From: Sarocladium kiliense
Lineage: Eukaryota > Ascomycota > Sordariomycetes > Hypocreales > Sarocladiaceae
Length of the DNA stretch: 64,000 bases
Reading direction: 5' to 3'
Assembly: GCA_030734395.1 (NCBI GenBank)
Contig: JAUZTG010000017.1
Location: 1-64,000 of the forward strand
In this document: positions 1-11,329 of the stretch, in pieces
How the letters are laid out: the number at the start of each line of letters is the position of its first letter
Position numbering within the stretch: the first letter of the stretch is position 1
Notes under the pieces: model-generated
Told to the model about the DNA's origin: nothing
Seen by the model: the letters and a program-made list of their open reading frames with translations, nothing else
Database searches by the model: none
Program-made: the position numbers and the translations under genes

Positions 1-22
1 CCCCCCCCCCCCCCCCCCCCCC
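1..22. repeat. Poly-C run at the window edge
   Basis: The first 22 bases are all C. They lie directly upstream of the last exon of a transporter gene, so they would fall inside its intron if real. A homopolymer of this length at an edge may be a sequencing or assembly artefact. Confidence 0.8.
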
Positions 23-42
23 TTTTCACTCAGTACTAACAG

Positions 43-796
43 CCTCGTCCAGTTCACCGGAACCGACTCCCTCAACTACTTCGCCCCTGAGATCTTCCAG
101 ATGATCGGCGTCCAGAAAGGTTCCCTCAGCCTCCTCACGACCGGTGTATATGGCCTCGTCAAGCTTGTTACCACAGTCTTTTATGTCGTCTATATCGTCG
201 ACCGAGTGGGTCGTCGGAGACCCCTGATCCTGGGAGCACTTCTACAAGCCACAGCCATGCTCTACATCGGCCTATACGTCCGCTTTGCTCATCCCTCTGC
301 AACCAACGGCACAGAAGCTGGCGGCATTGTCGGCATCATCTGGATTTACATCTACGCATTTGGCTGGTCTTTCGGTTGGAGTGTAGCTCCGTACATCGTG
401 GCTGCAGAGGTCTTCCCTTCCTCCATCCGCTCGGTCTGTATGTCCTGGTGTTTCTTCCTCAACTGGATCGTGGACTATGCCTTGACACGTGCAACCCCTT
501 CCATGATGACTAACATGGGCTACGGAACATTCCTTCTGTACGCTTGTCTCACTTACATCGGCGCTGCGTTTGTGTACGTGACACTGCCGGAGATGAAGGG
601 TCGCAGTATCGAGTCCATGGATGATCTGTTCCAGCGCAGCCTGTGGACTATGTGGAAGCATGCTTATCCTACCGAGGAGGAGAAGGTTAGGCATGGTGTT
701 CATGAAATGGTGGCTCATTCGAAGGCGGTGGATGTTGAAACGGCAGGCCAAGATGGCAAGGCTGAGCATAACGAGAATGTGCATGAGAGGCAGTGA
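43..796 (+). CDS. MFS sugar/quinate permease, 3' part only
   Basis: C-terminal half of a major facilitator superfamily transporter of the fungal sugar/quinate permease (QutD-like) group, a plasma-membrane proton symporter family. The coding frame is open from about base 43, just after an intron-like 3' end (AACAG). It starts with QFTGTDSLNYFAPEIFQ, the conserved start of helix 7, and continues through the DRVGRRRP loop motif, helices 8-12 and the closing LPEMKGRSIESMDDLF signature. The TGA stop is at 794-796, so about 250 residues are present. The N-terminal half lies outside the window. The same family occurs again at 34952-36767, and a Zn2Cys6 regulator follows on the same strand. The substrate cannot be told from sequence. 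The exact left exon boundary is uncertain because the window begins in a poly-C run. Confidence 0.85.
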
Positions 797-1579
797 TGGG
801 TCTTGGACTATGGAACAGTGTATAGAAATCGAAGAAAGCAAATCGTATTTCTTTAGTCTAGCATGTACCTGAACTGGGAGAAGATATTCACCCGCGAAGT
901 CGACCTCATACTGACTCTCCACCCGAACCAGATCCTCTACCAAGCGTCATACCTTACTTACGAGCAACCAAGATTCCACTACGCAAAACGTCCAGAAGAT
1001 TCCGCAATGCCTTATGGAAGCCTCTGACCCTCCTTTACGGCGTTCTTAGACCGTAGGACCTGATTACTTTGGGTCAGCGTGCATTGGCTTCGCCGGACCC
1101 TCCTTAATGTCCGTTAGCGGACGCTGTTAGTGGCCCAGCTGCTGCTTTCAGTGGAGCTAGCAATGCCCTATGACCAACCCCGCACCACCGTCGTAGCGCG
1201 TGGCATGGTGATATAACGTGGCTGCTTAGGGGACTTTCCATGACTAGGGCACCCCCCAAGGAAGGGGGCTCAGGCTACTGTCTAGGCACCCCATGGGCAT
1301 TGACGGGGGGCGCGCGAATTGGGGTCACGCCCACAACAGTGTCGTTCGTTGGAGGAGGTCCCAGCTTTCGTCTTCCCCACGATCCCACCCTCAACTTCGT
1401 GCGCCACCACCACCAACCCTCTCTTCTTCCTCCCTCTAGCCCAGCCCTTTTGCACTGACTCGTACGAAGTCTATTGTCTTCATGCCTCCTGCACCGCAGT
1501 CGAACCTTGACTTCTACTCACCGCTACGTCAACGACAAAACCATAGACAGCAGCATCGCTCTATGAGCTGACGGAAACA
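797..1579. other. Intergenic, no gene seen
   Basis: Spacer between the permease stop and the regulator start. It holds only short overlapping reading frames with low-complexity translations. It presumably contains the permease 3' UTR and the promoter of the regulator gene. I see no RNA gene or repeat. Confidence 0.5.
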
Positions 1580-3901
1580 ATGGCGAAGAGGACGTGGTCA
1601 GAATCGCAGAGCGTAAACGAGGTTGTAAGTCAAACTCTGAACACACATCTACTCGGACTGTAGTTCATGAATTCGCATGGGAATTGCGACACATTGAATC
1701 TTGCTGACCGTTCCTTTCACATGCACAGCAGCACCTGGATCATAACGGCTCATACGAGCAAGATACCAAGGGCCAATCGCGTAAGAGCAGGGCATTGTCC
1801 TCTGCTGCCAACGGGCACAACGATGCGCAACTACCAATTCCTCAGATCTCACGCAAGATCAAGGCATGCGCCTCATGTCGGCGGCACAAGGTATGCAAGA
1901 CGTCACATGGAATCGCAAGAGAGTCGCAAAGACTAATACGGGACGTATAGATCAAGTGCCTAATGGACGAGAGTGGTCCTCCGTGTCGTCGCTGTAGTGA
2001 AAGGTCTCTCTCCTGCGTACTGACGAAGAATTTACAATCAATTATCGACGAGAAGTCGCAATACTCCGAGGCCATTGTCCAAGACCTCGAGCAAATGCAC
2101 GCGGCACTAAAGGACCTGGTCGCAAAAGCCGGCATGCCTGATCTGCCTCCTCTACAATCCGCCTCCTTACGCGACGCAGCCGGCTCCCCTGCCAACGACG
2201 ACAATAGCGCCATTGTTGGTGTCGGCAATCAGCAACTATTGGGTGTTTCGCGACATGAGGAACAGGGCCCGTCGTGCGACAACTCGCCTAAGATCTCGCC
2301 GGACGATGAGGGTCTTCCATATGTGCCGATTCACTCGCTCTATGCGCTTACGAAGATGAGGGCGTTAAGGTCGCCGGAGGAGACGCAAACACAGCAGGCT
2401 TCGAGAGTGCGCAATATCAGCGATTTCATCGCCAGAGGAGCAGTGAAGTTGGAAGATGCCGAGCGGTTGTTCACACTTTATCGAGACCGACTTGACCCTT
2501 TCATGTACGGCGTTGGATGCAAATACCGAACTCTCGACGAACTACGACGAAGAAGCACTGTCCTTACTGCAGCAACTCTCACCGTTGCTGCACTTCACGA
2601 TCCCCAGTCCGACAACACGTATGGCGCATGCAGTTCCGAATTCCGACGTCTTATGGAGAAGTCCATGTTCGAGCGGAGGGTTGACAGAGACTACCTTCGA
2701 GCCATGTGCGTGGCATCGTACTGGCTGAGCGACATGTCGTGGATGCTATCCGGCTACGCGATTCGGAGAGCTGCAGAGTGCAACCTTCATACGAGCCTCA
2801 GCAGACTATTGTCAGAGCCTAGTGAGGAAGCAGCGGATTGCGCACGGCTCTGGCTACTACTGTTTTGCTGTGATCAGCACTTGGCTACGTTGTATGGACG
2901 GCCTTCGATTGTGCAGGAAGATGCCTCGATCCAAGGGTGGGAGAGTTTTCTTGCATCACCTGTTTCGAATGATGAGGACAAGAGATTAGCGAGTCAGGTC
3001 GCTTTGTTGGGTATTCTGAGGAGCATACGCGAGCTATTTGGCCCAGACAATGGTCAACCGATCCCGAGAGTATATCTCAACCAGATCGCGCATTTCAACC
3101 GCCAGCTGGACCAATGGATTGGCCACTGGTCAAATACGCTCTTGGGTGAGTTTTCTTGCGTTCATATCTCACTCAGAATAATCCAATACTGACAACAACG
3201 CAGAGTCTCATCAGAATATTGGCTCTTTCCCAAGGAAAGGTGCCATGCTTCACTTCCACTTCGCAAAACTTCACCTCTACTCACACATCTTCCGCGGCCT
3301 CCCTCACGACAGCCCGGTTCCTCACTACTTCATGGAGAGCGCCACAAATGCCGTGTCCGCTGCCCTCGCGATCCTTGAGTTCATCCGCTCAGACCCCGAC
3401 ATCGCCGCCGGTATTGTTGGAATGCCGTCTTACCTTCTCTCCATGACCGCTTTTGCGTGCATGTTTCTGATCAAGGTTGCAATAAAATATGGTGGCGACT
3501 TGATTGAGAGGGAGAGGGTGTTCGAAGTTACTACCGCGCTTGTCAGTCAGTTCAGGAGTTTGTCGACGGGGAAGTGGCATCTTGCCAACCTCATGACGGG
3601 TGGGTTGGAGAAAATGGCTGCGACGTTGCAAGTGACTATCCCGCAAAACTACACCAACGGTGCGGAGCAGGTCATTATGAATGGGACGAACGGTATTGTG
3701 AATGGCATGGGTGCCGTTCCACAAGGAGGAGACATGTTTGCAAATGTCGATGGGGAGTTGTTCTTCGACTACGGGATGAGCTTTGGGTTGTCACCGGTGT
3801 TTGGTGTCGATGGAACAGGATTCAGCATGACGGGGACGACACCACAGGTGCACGGGTTCGGGGAGGTGGATTATACTCACGTCACACCACAGTCTGGGTG
3901 A
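1580..3901 (+). CDS. Zn2Cys6 fungal transcription factor
   Basis: Model: exons 1580-1624, 1729-1890, 1951-3145 and 3204-3901, giving 699 residues. The frame is kept at every junction (introns GTAAGT..CACAG, GTATGC..TATAG, GTGAGT..CGCAG). The binuclear zinc cluster is complete at residues 62-91, with spacing C-x2-C-x6-C-x8-C-x2-C-x6-C (CASCRRHKIKC then CRRC). A phase-0 intron splits it between the first two and last four ligands' coding region. A coiled-coil-like linker (NLQSIIDEKSQYSEAIVQDL) follows. A middle homology region is suggested by the stretch around LWLLLFCCDQHLATLYGRPS. The C-terminus is Gly/Asn-rich. It is expected to be a nuclear DNA-binding activator or repressor. The overall pattern recalls PrtT-type protease regulators, but its targets may equally be the adjacent permease and oxidoreductase genes (inference). 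Confidence 0.9.
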
Positions 3902-4013
3902 TCCGGAAGAAAATGACGTCTTTATGAATGTGTTTTAGATTCTATGAGCGACTTCGTCTGTCATGTCTATCATGCGATGCCCTTCAGTCCACTGACCCCA
4001 TTTCTCGTACACT

Positions 4014-5141
4014 TTACATGCCCTGGATGGCCCGCGCCTTGTATGGCTCCTCAAGGTACTTGACCTCCTCCTCTGTAAGCTTCACCTTGAGCGCCTCAAC
4101 CGACTCAAGAACCCTCTTCTCTGAGCTAACACCAACAATCGGCCAGCAACCCTGGTGCATCACCCAAGCAGTCGACACCAGCGCCATACTAACACCCTTC
4201 TTTTTCGCAACCTCCTCGACTCTCGTAACAATATCAAGATTGGCATCCTTGAACCACGCATCTTTCTTCTTATCCTCCTTACTCCTCTGCGTCTCCTCAC
4301 CCAAAGGCTTCGCCAACAGCCCCCTAGCAATAGGACTCCAAGGAATGATACCCACGCCAGTAGCCTTGCAGAAGGGGATCATCTCACGTTCCTCTTCACG
4401 GTAGAGGAGGTTGTAAAAGGGCTGCATGGAGATGAACTCAGTCCAGCCGTTGAGCCGGGCGACGTGTTGGAGACGGGCGAATTCCCAGGTGTACATGGAG
4501 GAGGCGCCAATGTAGCGGACTTTGCCGGATTGGACGACTTCGTGGAGGGCGCGCATGATTTCCTCGGGGGGAGTCTCGCGGTCGAGGCGGTGGAGTTGGA
4601 GGACATCTGGGAGGTTGAATTAGACTGAGCTCTGATGAGAGGAGAGTGAGGGTGGTAACGTACCGATGTAGTCAGTGCCGAGACGCTCAAGGCACTTATC
4701 AACAGCATGGAAGATGTGCTTCCTGCTCAATCCCATTTGGTTCACCAATGGTCCATCATTAATACTCGCCGGTCTCGAATCGTCATCCATAACAGGGTTG
4801 AAGATCTTAGTCAAGATCACAACCTTCTGTCTAGGGATGTTGAAAGCCTTCAACGCCTTGCCGCAGATCTCCTCAGATTTGCCATTGGAGTAAGTATCGG
4901 CTGTGTCCCAGGTATTGATGCCAGCATCGTAGGCGGCCTTGATGACCTTGAGCGACTCCTCCTCGCCCAGGGTCCAGGGTGCGGTTTCCCAGGTTGGGGA
5001 GCCGAAGGTCATGCACCCCAGGATGACCTTTGAGATCTTGAGGCCACTGTTGCCGAGACTGGTGGAGGAAGAGATGTTAGACTTTGTATTTGAGTTTGTG
5101 GAGATGAGATTATCGTGGTAAGCTTACCGTGTGTACTCCAT
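4014..5141 (-). CDS. Aldo-keto reductase
   Basis: Model on the reverse strand: exons 5128-5141, 4664-5058 and 4014-4606, 333 residues. A 14-base first exon encodes MEYT plus part of R5. The introns of 69 and 57 bp are GT..AG and preserve the frame. It is a TIM-barrel NADPH-dependent oxidoreductase. The catalytic tetrad is visible as D56, Y61 (in DTADTYSNG), K89 (ILTKIF) and H142 (VLQLHR). The N-terminus RLGNSGLKISKVILGCMTFG is typical of the group holding fungal versiconal hemiacetal acetate reductase-like enzymes and bacterial YakC-type reductases. It is convergent with the Zn2Cys6 gene, the two stops lying about 110 bp apart. The native substrate is unknown, and no polyketide genes are seen nearby. 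Confidence 0.93.
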
Positions 5142-5796
5142 CTTTGCGGTTCGTGTGTAAATGCTACTAAAGGGGAATGCGCATATATGACAGACGAATG
5201 GTATGAAGTCTCTCAAGAGGGTATCAACGATAAGACAAACAGTCGCACAGAAATTGAACTGATGCGACCGCTGGCTACTTTTTGTTTACTTAGAAAATCG
5301 GCCCTGAATCGCTGCCCCTCGGTTCATGGAGCTCTCTCCGGTTCGGAGGACAAGCGTGACTCCATACTGCCCCGCGCGAGAGCACAGGCTGGGCGCGCGT
5401 GAGTCTCGTGGTCCCTACCTAAATGATTTCGCTGTTCTCCACGCCTGGTGAAGGCGACCTGTGCGTAGTAAGGGGAGGTGGTGGAGAGAGAGGGGTGGGA
5501 GAGGCTGCATCGGCTTTCTCTCCGAAGCTAGTTTTGGTGAGATGCAGGGGAGGGGGTGTGTGTAAGTGGTAGGTTGGAGACGGCTCTCGAATTTGGTGCA
5601 GGACAGGGATTCGATTTTGGTGAGCCATACTCCGTAGGAGCTATTGAATTGTATAATTTACAGGCTTGGTGTTGCAGGAGAAATACTCGAGTAGATAATG
5701 CAATTGTAGTGTATTGGAGTTATGTTGAACAATAGGAAGAGAAACTAAAAACGCCGTGTAAGTGGACGCTGCACCATCCAAGTCTACTCTTCATCG
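5142..5796. other. Intergenic, no gene seen
   Basis: Spacer between the aldo-keto reductase start and the end of the flavocytochrome gene. It contains a purine-rich stretch near 5465-5570 and short frames only. No supported gene, RNA or repeat. Confidence 0.5.
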
Positions 5797-7532
5797 CTAC
5801 AGCTTCGAATGCAACCTGGTGCCCTGCATATCCCTCTGAGCCTCTCCATTCCTCACCATGTAGTCCACGTCGAGGGTGTTGACCAAGTCTGGCGTCGCCT
5901 GCTCGAGGCTGGTAATGCCGCAGAGCCTCATTGAGACCTCGAGTTCGTCCTTGAGAACTGTAACATTATCAGTGACCTTGAAGCTTTTGGATGATTGGCA
6001 ACTGTAGTAACTTACTCTGTGAGAGATGCTCTACACCCTCTTGGCCGTAGACGAGAGAGTAGAGGAACGGTCGGCCTACACCAACAGCCGTGGCACCGAG
6101 AGCAATGGCTTTTAGGATGTCGGAACCACGCTCGAAGCCACCGTCGACGAAGATCTGGATCTTTCCAAAGGCCTCTGGATAGAGCCTCCTAACCTCCAGA
6201 AGCACCAAGATGGAAGCCTGAGCGCCATCAAGCGATCTCCCACCGTGATTACTCAACATTACACCATCCGCCCCATACTCCATCGCCAGCTTCACATCCT
6301 CCGCTGTCTGCACTCCCTTTAGCACAATCGGCACACCATTAGCCGCCTCTCGAATCCACGTCAGGTCTTCCCATGTTAATGCCTTATCGATATACTGCGC
6401 CATCAACCTTCCAAACCCACTGCCTTTCTTGTCCTTAGAGCTGGCGCCACCGCTGATGGCCGACTGAACTTGCACAGCTTGCGCAGCCTTCTCGTCTGCT
6501 TCACGCTTGCCGGGAACGGGAGCGTCGACGGTGACGAAGATGGCTTTGATGCCAAGAGCGTGGGCGGATTGGAGGAGAGAGACGGTCTTCTGGCGTTCGG
6601 AGTTGACGTAGAGTTGGAAGAAGAAGGGGTGCGTTGAGGGGGCGGCGTTGATGATGGATTTGAGGGTGTATGATGCGTTGCTTGAGATCTGTGAACTTTT
6701 ATTAGCCAGTCGAACTTTGCGATTGAATAGTGGGAGGGTGTACGTACGACTTGGAAGATGCCTTCGTTGGCGACGCCGCGACTCCATGCAAGCTCTCCGT
6801 CAGGATGAGCCAACCTGGCCATCGCGGCTGGACTCATGAAGAATGGTGCCGAGCTCTTAAACCCGAGAATGTTTCTCTCCATGTTTATATCCATAACATT
6901 TCGCAAGATCCTCGGCCTGATCATGATCCTCCTCACCAACTCCTTGTTCTTCGAATGCGTGACCAGATCCGTTGCCGCCGAAGAGTAGAACGCCCATGCC
7001 TTGTGTGTCAACGCTTTCTGTGCTACAGCTGTAAAGTCTGGAGCGCTGATGATGGTCTCGAGTGGCGGGATGGTGAAGCTGGCGCTTGTGTCTGCTGAGG
7101 CAACTGGTTGTTGCTGTTCTTGTGCGGGTGCTGGTGTTGGCTCGGCGGCAGCGTTGGCGGCTGTGGCGGAGACGTCGGGGCTGGGTTGCTCGAGGAAGCC
7201 CATGAACTTCTCCTTGGGAAGCTCGTCGAGCATATCCGGTGCGTGGACTGAGTCGAAGGACTGTGTTGCATTACCACCGGCGCACTTCAGCAGGACTAGA
7301 CATGCCATCTCTCGTTAGCCAAGCTCTCAGGTTTGTTAGCAAGAGACAACTCACCGCTGGGTCCGCCAGGATGCTCATTGATGAAGTCGGTGACGTCCCA
7401 TACTTTCGAATGAACCGCTATCCAGCAATCCGTCTTCGAGTTGTGTTTGCTAAGAGCATCGAGCGTGACCAGCGGCCCTCGCACCGACTGGTCTTCGTAC
7501 CCCATATTCGAAACTTCCTGCACGTCGCCCAT
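5797..7532 (-). CDS. Flavocytochrome b2-type FMN dehydrogenase (L-lactate dehydrogenase family)
   Basis: Model: exons 7355-7532, 6748-7295, 6016-6688 and 5797-5957, 519 residues. The start ATG at 7532 sits in a good context (GCAGCCATGGGC). An N-terminal cytochrome b5 domain carries both haem ligands, H54 in HPGG and H77. An Ala/Pro/Gln linker leads to the FMN-binding alpha-hydroxyacid dehydrogenase domain. Active-site residues correspond to yeast Cyb2: Y269 in FQLYV, K366 in IVLKG, H390 and R393 in SNHGGR. The family oxidises L-2-hydroxyacids and passes electrons to cytochrome c. No mitochondrial presequence is obvious in front of the b5 domain, unlike yeast Cyb2, so the location is open. Other substrates such as glycolate or mandelate are possible. 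All residues needed for catalysis appear intact. Confidence 0.92.
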
Positions 7533-8364
7533 GGCTGCTAGTAAGTCAACTGTTCTCTCTTTCGGATCTATCTTGCTGAATGAATGTGGAACTTGGGAGA
7601 AGGGGTTCAAGAAGGGTAAAGCAGGTTGGTGATTAGCCAGGAGTGGGAGGAAGTTGCTTTGTTCCGTACCAGACAAAGGTGAGTTAGACAGACCGAGCTA
7701 TGAAAGCCACGTCTTCAAGTATACGACATGATTCGGCGCCGAAGCTTAATCGCGATCCGATCTTCGAATAGTCCGAGTGTCACACAGAGAGAAGGCAGGC
7801 AAGTTCGAGAAACTACAATCAAGCCCCCCGCGTATTCTTCCAGCCCGCCGGTGGTCGCGATCGGGGTTGCCTCCCTCTCCGCTTCGGGGCAGCAATTAGG
7901 CGAAGGAATGATCGCGGGCCTGTTGCTGGCCCGGGTAAAACGCCGAACACCGGACGCGGTCGGCTTTGGCTCCGATGGGGTCCGGGGTTGGGAGCTTGGG
8001 TGGCGACTTGGGGCACAATTGTGTTCAGCAAGCTAATGGAATAGCTGTGAATTGGTTGTGGATTATTAGCTAGGAGTATATGTCATTAGCCGCGATGCAG
8101 TGTAATTGTGCATGTTTGTTGCGAAGAGAAGTCCATCATCACACACTATGCACTCTGCATGACATACCGTACAGCCACTCACGGCTAAGGACGTGACATT
8201 TTCTGCGCCAACACGCGACTAATACTTTAATCAGAGCACATGCAAGGATACATATTCAAGGAAAGAATGGCGCTCAACTCAAGTTGAGCTGCAACGGTCA
8301 CCCCTTAGGCAAATAGTGGCATGTAAAAGACTTCGCTCAGCTCACATACTAGGGCACTTACAAC
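7533..8364. other. Intergenic, no gene seen
   Basis: Promoter side of the flavocytochrome gene and upstream region of the small Cys-rich ORF. A GC-rich block near 7830-8000 gives overlapping frames on both strands with no recognisable protein. Confidence 0.45.
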
Positions 8365-8646
8365 ATGTGCAAGTACCACTACTGCCCAGCCATCTGTCCT
8401 GGCAGTCACCATACCCACAGCGGCATATTCCTAGAAGAAAGACAGAAAGACCAGTGCAAGAAGCCCGATTGGGCGAAGACTATTTGCATGAACCCGCCAC
8501 ACTCCATCGTCGTGCAAGGCTGCGAGGGTCGCGATCCTAGAGGTGCTAGTGGGAACGCTGCACTGCCGACGTTTCCAGCGGCTCTTTGCGAGTTGTGTAG
8601 ATTGGTTGAGACCGAGTGGGCGCAGTTGCCAGGCTATAGAGCTTAA
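8365..8646 (+). CDS. Small Cys-rich protein starting MCKYHY
   Basis: Single-exon frame of 93 residues from ATG 8365 to TAA. It has nine Cys: C2, C7 and C11 near the N-terminus, a middle group, and a CELC motif near the C-terminus, plus paired His. There is no signal peptide or membrane segment. The pattern M-C-x-Y-H..C..C..H resembles the small cytosolic Cys/His proteins that are numerous and poorly described in Dothideomycetes and other filamentous fungi. The first gene exon at 40251 (MCIEYIS..) has a similar start. Metal binding is a guess from the Cys/His content. Function is unknown, and an upstream exon cannot be excluded. Confidence 0.55.
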   Translation: MCKYHYCPAICPGSHHTHSGIFLEERQKDQCKKPDWAKTICMNPPHSIVVQGCEGRDPRGASGNAALPTFPAALCELCRLVETEWAQLPGYRA

Positions 8647-8902
8647 CGGGCCCTGACGCGTTGTGAGCCTGCCTTGAAGTTTCTATTTGACCCAGCAGCA
8701 TCGCCCGTTCGCGCTATACAACCATTGACTTTATCATGGACGATTGATGGAAAGCAGGTAAAAGAAGTGAAAGTAAGAATTGAAGTGATGTGACCCTTCA
8801 TCTATCGAAGCCATCATCATGACCCCAACGCCGATACCCAAGGTGCCCTGCACCCCAGCCCAGTCCCAACCTATCCCAAGCCCATAAACCCTTGAAGCCT
8901 CA

Positions 8903-10538
8903 TCAGAAACGCCCAAACATCCTCTCCTTCAACGGCAACTTTCCACCATTCGCCCTCATCCTCTCAACCGCAAACGTACTCCACGTGCCCTCACCCTCCG
9001 TCGTCTCAGTCTGCGCCACCGACATCCGAGGCTGCTGAGGGAACTGGAAGCCACCTGGCGGCGCACCCATGTACGGTCCTTGGTTGCGAACAGCTTGTGG
9101 GGGAGGGGGGATGATTGGTGGTGGGTTGGTCGCAGGGAAGAGCTGGAAGTTGGCCATTGCCTGTTGTTGAGTTTGTGGACTGGCTGGTGCCCACCTCGGT
9201 GACAGGTTGTTGTTGTTCATCGCACCAGGGCTAACAGGGCTGACGGGAGCTGCCGCTGCTGTCATACCTGTCTTAGCATTCTGCTCATAGGGAGCAGGTT
9301 GGAAATCACGGCTCAGGTTGTTCTGCTCGTAGCCTTGGTTGAAGTCATTCTGGTAGGCGGCGCCCATGGCTTCGTCCATGATACTTGACTGGGTTCTTTG
9401 AACGCGGATTGGGGGTGGTGCACTGAGTCGGAAGGTTGGTGGATCCGGGGGCAGAGCCTTTTCGTCGGGAAGACGTTCAATGTGGTCTTGGTTGGACTGA
9501 CGTCGCTTGCGGTAGAAGAAGATTCCTGCCACGATAAGGATAGCGGCAATGGCTGTCATGCGTCAGTGAGATGAGTTCAAATTATTGCCAGGCACGGATA
9601 TTCTTACCGAGTGTGCCCAGGACGATCCCGATGTCTGCTCCTCTGGGACCTCCAGATTCACCATCGCTGATCTGACTCGACGATGCTGCGTCGCCTGTGG
9701 ACGCATCCCCCGTCGGAGCAGACGATTCTCCATTGACAATCGTCGAGGTAGCCTCGATGATGCTGCTAGTCGATTCACTGTCAGGGATAGGCCTCTCGTT
9801 GATGACGGTCTCGGCAGATTCCGAGGTGGGCTCTGAGGTAGGTTCTGTTTGCCGTGTCGTAGTTGTCAAAGTGGGCTCGACAGAAGCTGACGAGAGTGTT
9901 TGTGAAGGGGCGCCCTCTGAAGGCTCTGATGAGCCATTGCCTGCTCCAGGGACGAGAGTCTGGAAGCCGGGGTTTGCAGGTGCTGATTCAGGGTTGCCTG
10001 TGCCGGGTGAAGGGGAAGTCTCTTCCTCTTCCTCTTCCTCTTCCTCCTCTTCTTCCTCCTCTTCGCTGTCGTCCTCCTCGTCGCCAGAGCTAATGGAGTC
10101 CAGGTCTGAGTCGGAGTCTTCACTCTCCACGCCATCAGCATCTGAGTCACTACTAGATTCGCTCGACTCGGATTCGCTCTGGTCATCATCATCCTCACCT
10201 TCACCGGCTTCATCGTCCTCCTCTTCTTCAGGCTCGGGTGCAGGAGCAACAGCCTGTCGCCTTTGTCGATGCCTTGATTGTCTCACTGAAGTAGATGTCC
10301 TTGACTGGTCGACACTCCTCCGCATGCCACGTCGCATAGTCCGTTTTGTGAATGAAGAATCCGAATCCGAATCGTCGGATGAAGCGGCTGCGGTGCTTTG
10401 GCGTACCCGAACACTCCTGATCGGCTGTGACTTCTTCTGAACACTACTCACCATGTCAGCAAAGCGGCGCGACCCCTGAAAGTTCCATACTTACACGAAA
10501 GCTGCGCGAGGCCCTACAAGTCCCGCCATGGTGGTCAT
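8903..10538 (-). CDS. Single-pass membrane protein with long acidic Ser/Glu ectodomain
   Basis: Preferred model: exons 10497-10538, 9608-10436 and 8903-9552, 506 residues. The first intron (10437-10496, 60 bp) begins GTGTAA and ends TTCAG. An alternative start is the ATG at 10454, inside that intron. Order of parts: a basic Ser-rich N-terminus, a very acidic run with about 15 consecutive Glu (coded at about 10020-10065), a Ser/Thr/Pro-rich stretch, one transmembrane helix (GIVLGTLAIAAILIVAGIFF) followed by YRKRR, and a Pro/Gln/Asn-rich tail. The architecture resembles fungal Mid2/Wsc-like surface sensors with an O-glycosylated stalk. However, no Cys-rich domain and no convincing signal peptide are seen, so that role is inference. 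The helix is split by a 55-bp intron (9553-9607) that joins in frame. Confidence 0.75.
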
Positions 10539-11329
10539 CGTGAGCGACTCTCAGAGCGACTCCGGAAAAGAAAGGAAAGAATAGGCTCCAGGCCAAGACC
10601 AAATCACACAAAACCAAGAAATGAACGCGCCGTCAAGGCTCTTGGACAAACAATGGAACGAAAGAAAACAACGACGAAAGAGAAGAAAAGGTTGACAAAC
10701 CCCCCAGAATCACAGCTTCGGCTCCGATGTGGCCAAGCCGGTCAGTTTAAAGACCAAGATCAGCCTCCTCAAACGCGGCACTTCCTGTTCGCCGCGCCCC
10801 CTATTATCACCGGATTAAACCCTTTACAGCACCGTTCTCTATTCATAGACGAAACGTTTCGGCGATTTTTCTCCCATTAGGAAGGCTTCCCTCGACCTGT
10901 CACCGTTCAACCAGGGTGGAGGGACCCCCGGTCTGCAGCATGCATTGTTTCAGGCCCCTCGACAAAACAACATCTAAAACAAAGCTAACTGATAACAAAT
11001 GGTGATTGAGGCGCTGGATCTGGCAGTGCCAGCGTTGCTCTTATAAGCTTAAATATAGACCTTTTTCCTTTTGCGCACTGGCTCGGTCGGGGGCGGATAC
11101 TGGTCGTGTGACAATTGGGCGCGTGCTGTGACTTCTTGGCCGGGCTTCACGTATAGTACCCAAGGGGGCGAAACGGCCTGAGCGCAGACAAAGCACTGTG
11201 ATGTAGGAAGTTGCTATCAGTTTGACGGTATGCGATTTGCGATAACGAATGCAAGAATTGCGACAATCTGTAATTCTCTCTCATGAATCACTACCCTGAA
11301 CGAACGAGCAAACGGAGAGACAAAGCAAC
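10539..11329. other. Intergenic, no gene seen
   Basis: Upstream region of the acidic membrane protein and 3' flank of the next reverse-strand gene. It has mixed composition and short frames only. Confidence 0.45.

Noticed and set aside
9697..10440. 247-codon forward Ser-rich frame
   Set aside because: It is the antisense shadow of the Glu/Asp/Ser-rich membrane protein gene; the reverse-strand model has introns and a membrane helix.
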